A stretch of DNA of 64,000 nucleotides from Microlunatus soli (lineage in GTDB: Bacteria; Actinomycetota; Actinomycetes; Propionibacteriales; Propionibacteriaceae), in the NCBI RefSeq assembly GCF_900105385.1, contig NZ_LT629772.1, positions 6,668,915 to 6,732,914 on the forward strand. Direction: 5' to 3'. The notes under the pieces are model-generated. The model searched no databases, was not told where the DNA came from, and worked only from the letters and a program-made list of their open reading frames with translations. Position 1 is the stretch's first letter, and each line of letters starts with the position of its first letter. The position numbers and the translations under genes were made by a program. This document shows positions 42,304-51,072 of the stretch, piece by piece.

Positions 42304-43521
42304 ATGCCCAGAACCTCCCGGGAGGTCGTCTACGTCGACGGCGTCCGTACCCCGTTCGGTAAGGCCGGGTCGATGTACGCCGAGACGCGTGCCGACGATC
42401 TGGTGATCAACTGCATCCGCGAACTGATCCGTCGCCACCCGGAACTGCCGCCGGAGCGGGTCGACGAGGTGGCGATCGCGGCCACCACCCAGATCGGTGA
42501 TCAGGGTCTGACCATCGGCCGCACGGCGGCCTTGCTGGCCGGTCTGCCGCGGACCGTTCCCGGCTTCGCGATCGACCGGATGTGCGCCGGCGCGATGACG
42601 GCGGTGACCACCACTGCGTCCGGGATCGCCTTCGGCGCCTACGATGTCGCGATCGCCGGCGGCGTGGAGCACATGGGCCGGCATCCGATGGGTGAGGGCA
42701 TCGACCCCAACCCGCGGATCGTCGCCGAGAAGCTGGTCGACGAGTCGGCCCTGATCATGGGCAACACCGCGGAGAACATCCACGACCGCTACCCCGCGAT
42801 CACCAAAAAGCGCACCGATTCCTACGCCGTGCTCAGCCAACAGCGGGTCGCTCAGGCCTACGCCGACGGCATCATCCAGGAGTCCCTGGTACCGACCGCG
42901 CTGCGCAGCAGCGAGCTCGGCTGGGGGCTGGCCACCCAGGACGAGCCGCCGCGACCGGGCACCACGGTCGAGGCGCTGGCCGGGCTGCGAACCGCGTTCC
43001 GGCCGCACGGCCGGGTCACCGCCGGCAACTCGGCCGGTCTGAACGACGGCGCCACCGCTTCCCTGCTGGCCGCCGAGGACACCGCCGCCGAGCTCGGCCT
43101 GCCGGCGGCGATGCGACTGGTCAGCTACGCCTTCGCCGGTGTCGATCCCGAGGTGATGGGCGTCGGTCCGATCCCGGCCACCGAGAAGGCACTGCAGCGC
43201 GCCGACCTGTCCTTCGACGACATCGGCGCGATCGAGATCAACGAGGCGTTCGCAGTCCAGGTGCTCGCCTTCTGTGATCATTTCAAGATCGACGACAACG
43301 ACCCGAAGCTCAACCCGTACGGCGGTGCGATCGCCCTCGGCCACCCGCTGGCCAGCTCCGGTGTCCGGCTGATGATCCATCTGGCCCGCAGCTTCCGCGA
43401 CAACCCCCAGATCCGCTACGGACTGACCACGATGTGCGTCGGGCTCGGGATGGGCGGCACGGTGGTCTGGGAGAACCCGTTCTACAACAGCGCTTCCGGC
43501 GCCGACGAGGGAGCAGCCTGA
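42304..43521 (+). CDS. fadA: Acetyl-CoA acyltransferase (3-ketoacyl-CoA thiolase)
   Basis: A 405-aa thiolase, the last step of beta-oxidation. The nucleophilic Cys is in FAIDRMCAGAMTAVT (about residue 95), the His in GGAIALGHPLASSGVRLM (about 345) and the second Cys in TMCVGLGMGGTVV (about 380). It forms a complex with the FadB-like protein encoded next; the stop overlaps the fadB ATG by one base (TGATG). A probable operator palindrome precedes it. No leader: leaderless transcript predicted. Confidence 0.93.
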   Translation: MPRTSREVVYVDGVRTPFGKAGSMYAETRADDLVINCIRELIRRHPELPPERVDEVAIAATTQIGDQGLTIGRTAALLAGLPRTVPGFAIDRMCAGAMTAVTTTASGIAFGAYDVAIAGGVEHMGRHPMGEGIDPNPRIVAEKLVDESALIMGNTAENIHDRYPAITKKRTDSYAVLSQQRVAQAYADGIIQESLVPTALRSSELGWGLATQDEPPRPGTTVEALAGLRTAFRPHGRVTAGNSAGLNDGATASLLAAEDTAAELGLPAAMRLVSYAFAGVDPEVMGVGPIPATEKALQRADLSFDDIGAIEINEAFAVQVLAFCDHFKIDDNDPKLNPYGGAIALGHPLASSGVRLMIHLARSFRDNPQIRYGLTTMCVGLGMGGTVVWENPFYNSASGADEGAA

Positions 43522-45650
43522 TGTCCGACGACCTGCAGAAGTTGATCGACGACGCATCGGCGCTGACCGACGACGAGGTGGTCACCAAGGCGTTCAGCCG
43601 CGACGTCGCCCTCCCCCACGGCGCGGGCACCGCGGTGTTGATCACACTGGACAACGGCCATGATCACAAACGTCCGAACACGATGGGACCGCGGAGCCTC
43701 GGCGAGCTGAACGCCGCCATCGATGCTGCGCTCGCCCGCGACGACATCGCCGCGATCGCGATCACCGGCAAGCCGTTCATCCTGGCCGCCGGCGCCGACC
43801 TGTCCGGCGTCGCGAAGATCACCAAGGCCGAACACGCCGAAGCGATCGCCCGGATCGGGCACGAGGTGTATGCCAAGCTCACTGACTCGCCGGTGCCGAC
43901 GTTCACCTTCTACAACGGGTTGGCTCTCGGCGGCGGCCTGGAGATCGGACTGCACTGCCACTACCGGACGGTCTCGGCCGTCGCACCGGCGCTCGCGCTG
44001 CCGGAGGCGTTCCTCGGTCTGGTGCCGGGTTGGGGCGGGGCCTACCTGCTGCCCAACCTGATCGGCGCCGACAAAGCGGTCACGGTGATCATCGAGAACC
44101 CGCTGAACAACAACCGGATGTTGAAGGGACCGCAGGCCTACCAACTCGGTCTGGCCGACGCGATGTTCGACGGAGCCGACTTCCTGGAGCGGTCGCTGGA
44201 CTGGGCCGGTCAGGTCGTTGCCGGCACCGTCACCGTCGACCGTCCCGAGCCGGATCGAGGGGCCGCCTGGGACGAGGCGGTCGCACGCGGCCAGGCGATC
44301 GCCGACGCGAAGGTGTCGGGCGCTGCACCGGCTCCGTACCGGGCCCTGGAGCTGATCGCCGCGGCGAAGGACGGCGACCGACAGGCCGCCTTCGCCCGCG
44401 AGAACGCCGCGCTCACCGACCTGATCATGTCCGACGAACTGCGGGCCGGGCTGTACGCCTTCGACCTGGTGCAGAAGCGGGCCCGCAAGCCCGCCGGCGC
44501 GCCGGACTCGTGGCTGGCCCGTTCGGTGAACAAGGTCGGCGTGGTCGGTGCCGGTCTGATGGCCAGCCAGCTGGCCATGCTCTTCATCCGTCGGCTCAGC
44601 GTGCCGGTGGTGATCAGTGATCTTGATCAGGCGCGGGTCGACCGCGGGATCGGCTACGTCCATGCCGAGATCGACAAGCTGCTGAGCAAGGGCCGGATCG
44701 ATGCCGACACCGCCAACCGGTTCAAGGCGTTGATCACCGGCACCACCGACTTCGCCGACTACGCCGACTGCGACTTCGTGATCGAGGCGGTCTTCGAGGA
44801 ACTGTCGGTCAAGAAGGACGTCTTCGGCCGACTGGAGAAGCACGTCGGCGAGGAATGCATCCTGGCCACCAACACCTCTTCGTTGTCGGTCTCGGAGATG
44901 GCCGCCGATCTTGATCATCCCGAACGGGTGGTCGGTTTCCACTTCTTCAACCCGGTCGCGGTACTGCCGCTGCTGGAGGTGGCCCGCGGCAGCAAGTCCG
45001 ATGACGCCGCCGTCGCCACCGCGCTGGCGGTGGCCAAGAAGCTGAAGAAGAACGCGGTGATCGTCTCCGATGCACCGGCCTTCGTGGTCAACCGGCTGCT
45101 CACCCGGCTGATGGGCGAGGTGATCGCCGCCATCGACGAGGGCACCCCGATCGAGGTCGCCGACAACGCACTGCAGCCGCTCGGGCTGCCGATGACGCCG
45201 ATGGTGCTGACCCAGTTGGTCGGACCGGCGATCGCGTTGCACGTGGCCGAGACCCTGAACGCCAAGCTCGGCGATCGATTCGCCGTCTCGGACAACCTCA
45301 AGGCGCTGGTCGCCTCCAAGCGGTCCGGCGTCTACGACTGGGATGAGAACGGCACGCCGTACGTGCCCGACGAGGTGAAGGAGCTCTTCACCGTCGGCGA
45401 CCGGCCGAGCACGCCGGAACAGATCCTCGATCGGGCCACCTCGGCGCTCGCCGAGGAGATCGGGCTGATGCTGACCGAGAAGGTCGTTGCCGCACCGATG
45501 GACATCGACCTGTGCCTGATCCTCGGCGCCGGCTGGCCCTTCCACGACGGCGGTATCACCCCGTACCTGGACCGGACCGGAGTTTCGGAGAAGACCGTCG
45601 GCCAACGGTTCCTGCCCGCCGGCGTTGCCAGCGTCGCCCGGACCGACTGA
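43521..45650 (+). CDS. fadB: Multifunctional 3-hydroxyacyl-CoA dehydrogenase / enoyl-CoA hydratase
   Basis: A 709-aa FadB-like enzyme. Enoyl-CoA hydratase domain (about residues 1-190, FILAAGADLSGVAKITKAEH, LALGGGLEIGLHCHY and PEAFLGLVPGWGGAYLLPNL) is fused to NAD-dependent 3-hydroxyacyl-CoA dehydrogenase domains; the NAD-binding loop is VGVVGAGLMASQLAMLFIRR (about 335-355), the catalytic His-containing HFFNPVAVLPLLEVARG follows (about 475). Start chosen at ATG 43521 (MSDDLQKLID) because upstream in-frame codons belong to the thiolase overlap. Forms the beta-oxidation pair with fadA. Confidence 0.92.
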   Translation: MSDDLQKLIDDASALTDDEVVTKAFSRDVALPHGAGTAVLITLDNGHDHKRPNTMGPRSLGELNAAIDAALARDDIAAIAITGKPFILAAGADLSGVAKITKAEHAEAIARIGHEVYAKLTDSPVPTFTFYNGLALGGGLEIGLHCHYRTVSAVAPALALPEAFLGLVPGWGGAYLLPNLIGADKAVTVIIENPLNNNRMLKGPQAYQLGLADAMFDGADFLERSLDWAGQVVAGTVTVDRPEPDRGAAWDEAVARGQAIADAKVSGAAPAPYRALELIAAAKDGDRQAAFARENAALTDLIMSDELRAGLYAFDLVQKRARKPAGAPDSWLARSVNKVGVVGAGLMASQLAMLFIRRLSVPVVISDLDQARVDRGIGYVHAEIDKLLSKGRIDADTANRFKALITGTTDFADYADCDFVIEAVFEELSVKKDVFGRLEKHVGEECILATNTSSLSVSEMAADLDHPERVVGFHFFNPVAVLPLLEVARGSKSDDAAVATALAVAKKLKKNAVIVSDAPAFVVNRLLTRLMGEVIAAIDEGTPIEVADNALQPLGLPMTPMVLTQLVGPAIALHVAETLNAKLGDRFAVSDNLKALVASKRSGVYDWDENGTPYVPDEVKELFTVGDRPSTPEQILDRATSALAEEIGLMLTEKVVAAPMDIDLCLILGAGWPFHDGGITPYLDRTGVSEKTVGQRFLPAGVASVARTD

Positions 45651-45675
45651 ACGTCACACACAGGCACCGCGAATT

Positions 45676-45725
45676 CAGAACGGCGCCGCCGGCGGCTCCC
45701 CCAAGTCTCCGGCGGCGCCGTTCTG
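45676..45725. terminator. Strong hairpin downstream of fadB
   Basis: CAGAACGGCGCCGCCGG (45676-45692) pairs with CCGGCGGCGCCGTTCTG (45709-45725) in a 17-bp stem, followed by TCATCTTCTCTT. It separates fadB from the convergent dxs and probably terminates fadAB. Confidence 0.75.
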
Positions 45726-45758
45726 TCATCTTCTCTTCCGTCGCTCCCTCAGCCCATC

Positions 45759-45780
45759 GGGACCTGAGCTTGTCGAAGGG
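45759..45780. repeat. Half-copy of the dispersed palindromic repeat
   Basis: GGACCTGAGCTTGTCGAAGGG matches one arm of the repeats at 26512, 42186 and 49382; no second arm is seen nearby. Confidence 0.6.
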
Positions 45781-45794
45781 CTGGGTGCCTGGTT

Positions 45795-45929
45795 GGGATT
45801 TCGGCCCGTCGGTTGGGTTTCCGCCCAGCATCGCGGCCGGGTTACGTTGCGGCGGTCGGGTTGCGTGTCGCGGCCGGCCGCGACGCAACGCCCGCCACAC
45901 CCGAAACCCAACCGACGGGCCGAAATCCC
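45795..45929. repeat. 135-bp nested palindrome (possible MITE or structured RNA)
   Basis: A 27-bp arm at 45795-45821 (starts GGGATTTCGGCCCGTCGG) is repeated in perfect inverse at 45903-45929. Inside the 81-bp loop lies a second perfect palindrome, TCGCGGCCGGCCGCGA, flanked by GTTGCG/CGCAAC. No ORF crosses it in either strand with coding features. Confidence 0.7.
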
Positions 45930-46144
45930 GGTTGCCGCTCGGGTGCGGGCTCCGGTGTCGCCTTAGCCCGGCCGGCGCGCCGAGAACCGGTTTGCTCGTC
46001 GGCTACCGCAACGTCGCAACGTCGGCCACGGCCGATCAATCCGGTCGCGGTGAAGACCAGCGGCTAGCCGAACCGGCGTGGCTGCCGGCACATCCCCGAC
46101 AGGCCCTGGACGTCCAGCGCTACCGGTGGAACCGATTCGTCCGG

Positions 46145-48076
46145 TCAGGCGCTGGGGCGTTGTTGATCTTGGAGGACGTCCTCGGCAGTCATCGGGCGGG
46201 CGTGGCCGAGCAGCTGTTCCAGGGTTGCTCGGGCGATGTCCTGGGCCGAGAGGCCGATCTCGTCCAGGATCTCCGCGCGGCTGCCGTGTTCGAGGAATGC
46301 CGGCGGGACGCCGAAGTTGCGTACCGGCGTCGGCAGCCCGCGGGTGCCGAATTCCTGGGCCAGCCGTGCTCCGCAGCCACCGACGACGCCGTTGTCCTCG
46401 ACCGTGATCACCAACTGATGGGACGCGGCCAGGTCGATCAGGGCCGGGTTGACCGGCAGGGCCCAGACCGGATCGACGACGGTCGCCGCCACTCCCTGAT
46501 CGGTCAGCCGACGACCGACCGCGAGCGCCGTCGGCACCATCGCGCCGTATCCGACGATCAAGACGTCGGACGGTTCGGCGACCGAGCCGGCAAGCACATC
46601 GACCCCGTTCACGGACTCGATCGCCCCGATATCGGCCGGCACCGCGTCCTTGGAGTAGCGCAACACCGTCGGCGCGTCGTCGACGCTCACTGCACGACCG
46701 AGCGCTTCACGCAGCCGGGTCGCGTCGCGTGGTGCGGCCAAATGCAGACCGGGCACGATCGGCAGCAACGACATGTCCCAGACCCCGTTGTGGCTGGCCC
46801 CGTCATTACCCGTGACGCCGGCGCGGTCGAGGACGAAGGTCACGCCGAGCCGATGCATGGCGACATCCAACAGCAACTGGTCAAATGCCCGATTGAGGAA
46901 GGTCGCGTACACACCGAAGACCGGATGCATTCCGCCCATCGCGAGGCCGGCAGCCGAGGTCACCGCGTGTTGCTCGGCGATGCCGACATCGAACGTCCGC
47001 TCCGGGAAGGCCTCGGCGAAGCGGTGCAGCCCGGTGGGATACAGCATCGCGGCAGTGATGGCGACCAGCCGATCGTCCCGGCGACCGAGTCGGACGAGTT
47101 CCTCGCCGAAGACGTCGGTCCAGCTCGGCCCCTTCGACCCGGCCAACAGCTCGCCGGTGATCTCGTCGAACTTCCCGACGGTGTGGAACTGGTCTTCGAC
47201 GTTGTTCTCCGCGGCCGGGTAGCCCTTGCCCTTCTGGGTGATGACATGCACCAGAACCGGGCCGCCGAAATTCTTGGCCTGCTGCAGCGCTCGCTCGACT
47301 GCGCCGATGTCGTGCCCGTCGATCGGGCCGACATACTTCATCCCGAGGTCGGCGAACATCCCCTGCGGAGCAAGCACGTCCTTCAGCCCGGTCTTCACAC
47401 CGTGCAGCAGTTCATAGGCCGCGCTGCCGACCAGTGGTGCCCGGGTCACACTGCGGCGGACCAGGTCGAGCACCTGCTCGTACCTCGGATCGGTGCGCAG
47501 CGTGGTCAGGTGGTTGGCGATCGCACCGACGGTCGGCGTGTAGGACCGGCCGTTGTCGTTCACGACGATCACCACCGGCAGGTCCTTGGCTGCGGCGATG
47601 TTGTTCAACGCCTCCCAGGCCATCCCTCCGGTGAGCGCGCCGTCACCGATCACCGCCACCACGGTCTGATCGTCGTCGCGGAGCCGGATCGCCTTGGCCA
47701 GGCCGTCGGCATAGGACAAGGAAGCCGAGGCATGCTGGTTTTCGACCCAGTCGTGTTCGGACTCGGTCCGGCTCGGGTAGCCGGACAGCCCATGGCGCTG
47801 CTTCAGGGTCGGGAACCGGTCGCGCCGACCGGTGAGGATCTTGTGGACATAGCTCTGGTGGCCGGTGTCGAAGACCATCGGGTCCTGCGGCGAGTCGAAG
47901 ACCCGATGCAGCGCGATGGTCAGCTCGACGACACCGAGGTTGGGACCGAGGTGGCCGCCGGTACGGGAGACGTGGTGGATCAGGAAGGCCCGGATCTCCT
48001 CACTCAGCCGTTCCAGCTGTGCTGCGGAGAGCCCGCGCAGGTCACGCGGCTGATCGATCGTCTCCAGCAAGGACAT
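46145..48076 (-). CDS. dxs: 1-deoxy-D-xylulose-5-phosphate synthase
   Basis: A 643-aa thiamine-diphosphate enzyme, first step of the MEP isoprenoid pathway (pyruvate plus glyceraldehyde 3-phosphate). [20 protein letters not shown] (about residues 40-60), [20 protein letters not shown] with the catalytic His, and the TPP/Mg motif [20 protein letters not shown] (about 140-160) are all present, followed by [14 protein letters not shown] and the transketolase C-terminal domain. ATG 48076; a minus-strand TAAACT (48084-48089) is 7 nt upstream, consistent with a leaderless mRNA. Convergent with fadB. Confidence 0.95.
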   Translation of the reverse strand: MSLLETIDQPRDLRGLSAAQLERLSEEIRAFLIHHVSRTGGHLGPNLGVVELTIALHRVFDSPQDPMVFDTGHQSYVHKILTGRRDRFPTLKQRHGLSGYPSRTESEHDWVENQHASASLSYADGLAKAIRLRDDDQTVVAVIGDGALTGGMAWEALNNIAAAKDLPVVIVVNDNGRSYTPTVGAIANHLTTLRTDPRYEQVLDLVRRSVTRAPLVGSAAYELLHGVKTGLKDVLAPQGMFADLGMKYVGPIDGHDIGAVERALQQAKNFGGPVLVHVITQKGKGYPAAENNVEDQFHTVGKFDEITGELLAGSKGPSWTDVFGEELVRLGRRDDRLVAITAAMLYPTGLHRFAEAFPERTFDVGIAEQHAVTSAAGLAMGGMHPVFGVYATFLNRAFDQLLLDVAMHRLGVTFVLDRAGVTGNDGASHNGVWDMSLLPIVPGLHLAAPRDATRLREALGRAVSVDDAPTVLRYSKDAVPADIGAIESVNGVDVLAGSVAEPSDVLIVGYGAMVPTALAVGRRLTDQGVAATVVDPVWALPVNPALIDLAASHQLVITVEDNGVVGGCGARLAQEFGTRGLPTPVRNFGVPPAFLEHGSRAEILDEIGLSAQDIARATLEQLLGHARPMTAEDVLQDQQRPSA

Positions 48077-48216
48077 GGGCCCGAGTTTACGTGGGACGGG
48101 TGCCCGGGGTCGCGCCGGTTCGGCGGCTCGCGCCGAGATCTCAGGACATTAATAGGGTCGTCACCGACATCCTTCGAGAGCGGCCTTTCGTAAACGGCTC
48201 GGCGGCCCCGGAGCGG

Positions 48217-48612
48217 TCAGGTCGGCCTTGTGTTCCATCTGCCGGCCAGGGTCGGAACGAACTGCTCGCCCGAGAAGGCACGCCGCAGCAGGTCCACCTC
48301 CCGTACGACGCGGATCAGTCGGGCCGACTCGGCCTGCCAGACGTCGACGGCCGCATCGACCACCGGCTGGTCGAATCGGTCGCCGAGGTCGGCGCGCACC
48401 AGCGCCAGCCCGTCGTGGGCGGCACGCTGTTGGCCCTGGACGCAGCGTTCGGCGAAGATCGCCAGCACCAGCGGATGTCGGGCGAACAGAGCCTCCCGCC
48501 GAAAGTCCGGTGGGCAGCAATCCAGCAGATGCGCGATCGCCTGCCGTTCCCATCCCTCTACCCCCGGTGGTCGAACCGTCGCCGGCCAGCCGGGCGGCAC
48601 CAAGGTCTCCAT
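48217..48612 (-). CDS. Conserved actinobacterial protein of unknown function
   Basis: A 131-aa soluble protein, not recognised as a named domain. It begins METLVPPGWPATVRPPGVEG and has a helical middle with a Cys pair (HLLDCCPPDFRREALFARHP) and Arg/Leu/Gln-rich C-terminal helices (SARLIRVVREVDLLRRAFSG). ATG at 48612 follows GGGAGGATGC as RBS. Located between dxs and sod, divergent from sod with 135 bp between the starts. Confidence 0.7.
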   Translation of the reverse strand: METLVPPGWPATVRPPGVEGWERQAIAHLLDCCPPDFRREALFARHPLVLAIFAERCVQGQQRAAHDGLALVRADLGDRFDQPVVDAAVDVWQAESARLIRVVREVDLLRRAFSGEQFVPTLAGRWNTRPT

Positions 48613-48747
48613 GCATCCTCCCTCAATCGCTCTTGTGTTCGATTCTAGGGATGATTCCGTCCGCCGACAAGACGGCCGCTTGCCCTCAACCGTTGTTGAA
48701 GTTGCAGGATGGGTAGAGATCAAGGCAACACCACGAGAGGACTGAAG

Positions 48748-49374
48748 ATGGCTGCCTACGAGCTTCCCGATCTGCCGTACGACTACGGAGCACTCGAGCC
48801 CCATATCTCGGGCAAGATCATGGAACTCCACCATGACAAGCACCACGCCACCTACGTGAAGGCGGTCAACACCGCCCTGGACCAACTCGCCGAAGCCCGC
48901 GACAAGAACAGTCTGGGCACCGTCGCCGGCCTGGAGAAGGCCCTGGCCTTCAACCTCGGCGGCCACGTCAACCACTCCGTCTTCTGGCCCAACCTCTCCC
49001 CCGACGGCGGCGACAAGCCCACCGGCGAACTCGGCCAGGCCATCGACGAGTTCTTCGGCTCCTTCGACGGCTTCCGCGCCCACTTCGAAGCCACCGCCAC
49101 CACCATCATGGGATCGGGCTGGGCCATCCTGGCCTGGGACAGCCTCGGCCAACGACTCAACATCGTCCAGCTCTACGACCAGCAGGGCAACCTGCCCATC
49201 GCCCAGGTCCCGATCGTGCTGCTGGACATGTGGGAACACGCCTTCTACCTGGACTACCAAAACGTCAAGCCCGACTACGTCAAGGCCTGGTGGAACGTGG
49301 TCAACTGGGCCGACGCCCAAGAACGCTTCACCCGCGCCACCCAACAGACCAAGGGCCTGATCATCCCCAACTGA
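48748..49374 (+). CDS. sodA: Superoxide dismutase, Fe/Mn type
   Basis: A 208-aa cytoplasmic superoxide dismutase. Metal ligands: His in [17 protein letters not shown] (about residue 27), His in [15 protein letters not shown] (about 75) and Asp/His in [20 protein letters not shown] (about 160-164). The [10 protein letters not shown] and [11 protein letters not shown] signatures are unequivocal; Fe versus Mn cannot be decided by eye. Strong GAGAGGA RBS before ATG 48748. Codons are heavily C-ending, as in highly expressed genes. Confidence 0.94.
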   Translation: MAAYELPDLPYDYGALEPHISGKIMELHHDKHHATYVKAVNTALDQLAEARDKNSLGTVAGLEKALAFNLGGHVNHSVFWPNLSPDGGDKPTGELGQAIDEFFGSFDGFRAHFEATATTIMGSGWAILAWDSLGQRLNIVQLYDQQGNLPIAQVPIVLLDMWEHAFYLDYQNVKPDYVKAWWNVVNWADAQERFTRATQQTKGLIIPN

Positions 49375-49381
49375 TCACGAC

Positions 49382-49491
49382 CTGAGGCCCCCGAGCTTGT
49401 CGAAGGGCCCTGAGCCTGTCGCAGGACCGTGGCCCCGACCACCAGATCGGAACCACGGACACAACCCCTCCGACACGCTCAGGGCCCTTCG
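49382..49491. repeat. Dispersed palindromic repeat after sodA
   Basis: Units CGAGCTTGTCGAAGGGCCC, GAGCCTGTCGCAGGACC and, inverted, CCTCCGACACGCTCAGGGCCC occur head-to-head across about 110 bp, immediately after the sodA stop, and may act as its terminator. Confidence 0.75.
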
Positions 49492-50829
49492 TGATGTCCC
49501 GGGGCGCTTCGGACTTTCGACTCTTCGACAACCGTTGGGCGGCGATGCAATTCACCACGATGAACTCCTCATCGTCATGCTTGCTGGCCGGGCGGCAGAC
49601 ATTTCCGGTATTCGACGCCCCCATTCCGGCGACTGAGCCGCAGCCGGCACCATCACCGATCAAGGTGCGCGCCAATGCGAAGTCGCATCTTTGTCGAGCA
49701 TTCGAACGCGCCAGCCGACGGCGTTATCCCACGACCACATCAACGACAGAAGGAAACTCTTCACCGATACCCTCTTTCGCACGCCCACCTTCCGGATCCG
49801 CCGCATGACAGCCGACGACCAACATACGCAAGTTTTCCTAGCGCTCGGACACGAGTCGTCATTCCTCCACCACGCCACTCCACCACGTTTCGCTCATAGG
49901 GCCGGACGGTGCGTTCTCGCAGTCTCGACCACAGAAAGAGCGGCGAACTCCACTCCACGAGACAGCGATAGCAACAAGCATCCCTGGCGACCAGATGCAT
50001 CAGTGCCAGTACGAACAGCGGATCCGACCTACGCCGCCATGCCGGCCGAGTGACAGAACCCGTTCAATTCAACGAGGCGGTGCGCGCAAAGCTATGCCCG
50101 CAGGAACGGATCGGCGTCCGCCCGCACAGCAAGTCACCCGAAGGAAATCCAGATGACCTGATCACCTTGGCATTCAACGATTTCCCCGCCGCTACCTGCC
50201 GCCCCTGTCGGCAAGCGTGAGTTTGCGATCGGCGGACGAGCGCGGACTGTCAGCCAGCGACCGGTTCCTCGTACCCGAACGGGATGCAGCCGACCGGACC
50301 TACGCTCTGCCAGCGACCGCACCACCGCCGCCGGCCGGACGCCATTCCATGATCAACATCGCTTCGAGAGCGGCAGCCGTTGCAGCACGACTGCATCCCG
50401 TCGGACGCGCTGCGCCCCTGGCGCAGTGGGCACCGAATCGACGCGGGCGCCCAGGTCGTACCGACGACATGGGCGGCGGCGCCGTACAGCCCATCCACGA
50501 CCCCCTCCGATCCGCGCGCTGGCACACCAAGCATCGGGCGGGGCGACAGCACGCCGATTCAGTACCAATCGGCGCGATGCGGCGGTCTACCCGGGATGGC
50601 TGGGCACACCTTCGGAGGGCAGAACCTCCAAAACTTTATGAAAGCCTCATTCTGAAATGACGTTTCGTGCCTTTTACGCCTGGGCGCTCCTCATCGAGGG
50701 CACCATGGCACCCCCTTCGGTCGGCTAACCACGCTGCCCGGACAGGGCTTGCGCACCGGCATCGAGAGGGTCGCAAGCGCGCCCTCTGCCACCACTCTGA
50801 CCAAACCTCAGGATTTCGGCATTGCAGCA
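49492..50829. other. Gene-free region upstream of the giant repeat proteins
   Basis: About 1.3 kb with no reading frame that shows a credible start, RBS, signal or family. Base composition looks lower in GC than the flanks, and the reading frames are short and mutually overlapping. A segment at about 49786-49830 (TFRIRRMTADDQ in one frame) hints at a decayed small gene, but I would not call it. It may hold regulatory RNA or a remnant of an excised gene. Confidence 0.4.
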
Positions 50830-50858
50830 TTGACACGGTTCGGGTCAACGCTTAGATT
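50830..50858 (+). promoter_or_regulatory. Strong promoter of the repeat-protein operon
   Basis: TTGACA (50830-50835) and TAGATT (50853-50858) are separated by 17 bp. Transcription from about 50865 would give a 5' UTR of roughly 208 nt before the first secreted protein, ending in AGGAGGTGA (51058-51066). This is the best -35/-10 pair seen in the window. Confidence 0.75.
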
Positions 50859-51072
50859 CGGCACTGTCTAGTGCACAGGATGACCAAGATCCTGGGCTCA
50901 CCGGAGTGGATGGTGGCGATCCGTCGCATCCAAGCACCGCCCGCTCCACGCGTCGGCCACGGCCGACAGAGCAGCACTTCACAAGCCTCTCGGGGGACTC
51001 GGGGAAGAGTCCGGCTACGCAGTTCACGACTGCGCAGCACGTGTTGGATCCGCAGAGAGGAGGTGAAGTCAA

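Larger units (their letters stand above)
45651..46144. other. Gene-free region between fadB and dxs with nested palindromes
   Basis: No gene supported. It contains, in order, the fadB terminator, a half-copy of the dispersed repeat (45759-45780) and a 135-bp nested inverted repeat (45795-45929). Confidence 0.6.

Noticed and set aside
45555..45970. Overlapping reading frames in both strands over the fadB-dxs gap.
   Set aside because: They exist because of the large palindromes and high GC; none has an SD, conserved-looking sequence or matching codon use.
49691..50053. A 120-residue reading frame with TFRIRRMTADDQ that recalls the start of acetyltransferase-like proteins.
   Set aside because: No further family motifs, no SD and the composition is not coding-like; at most a decayed remnant.
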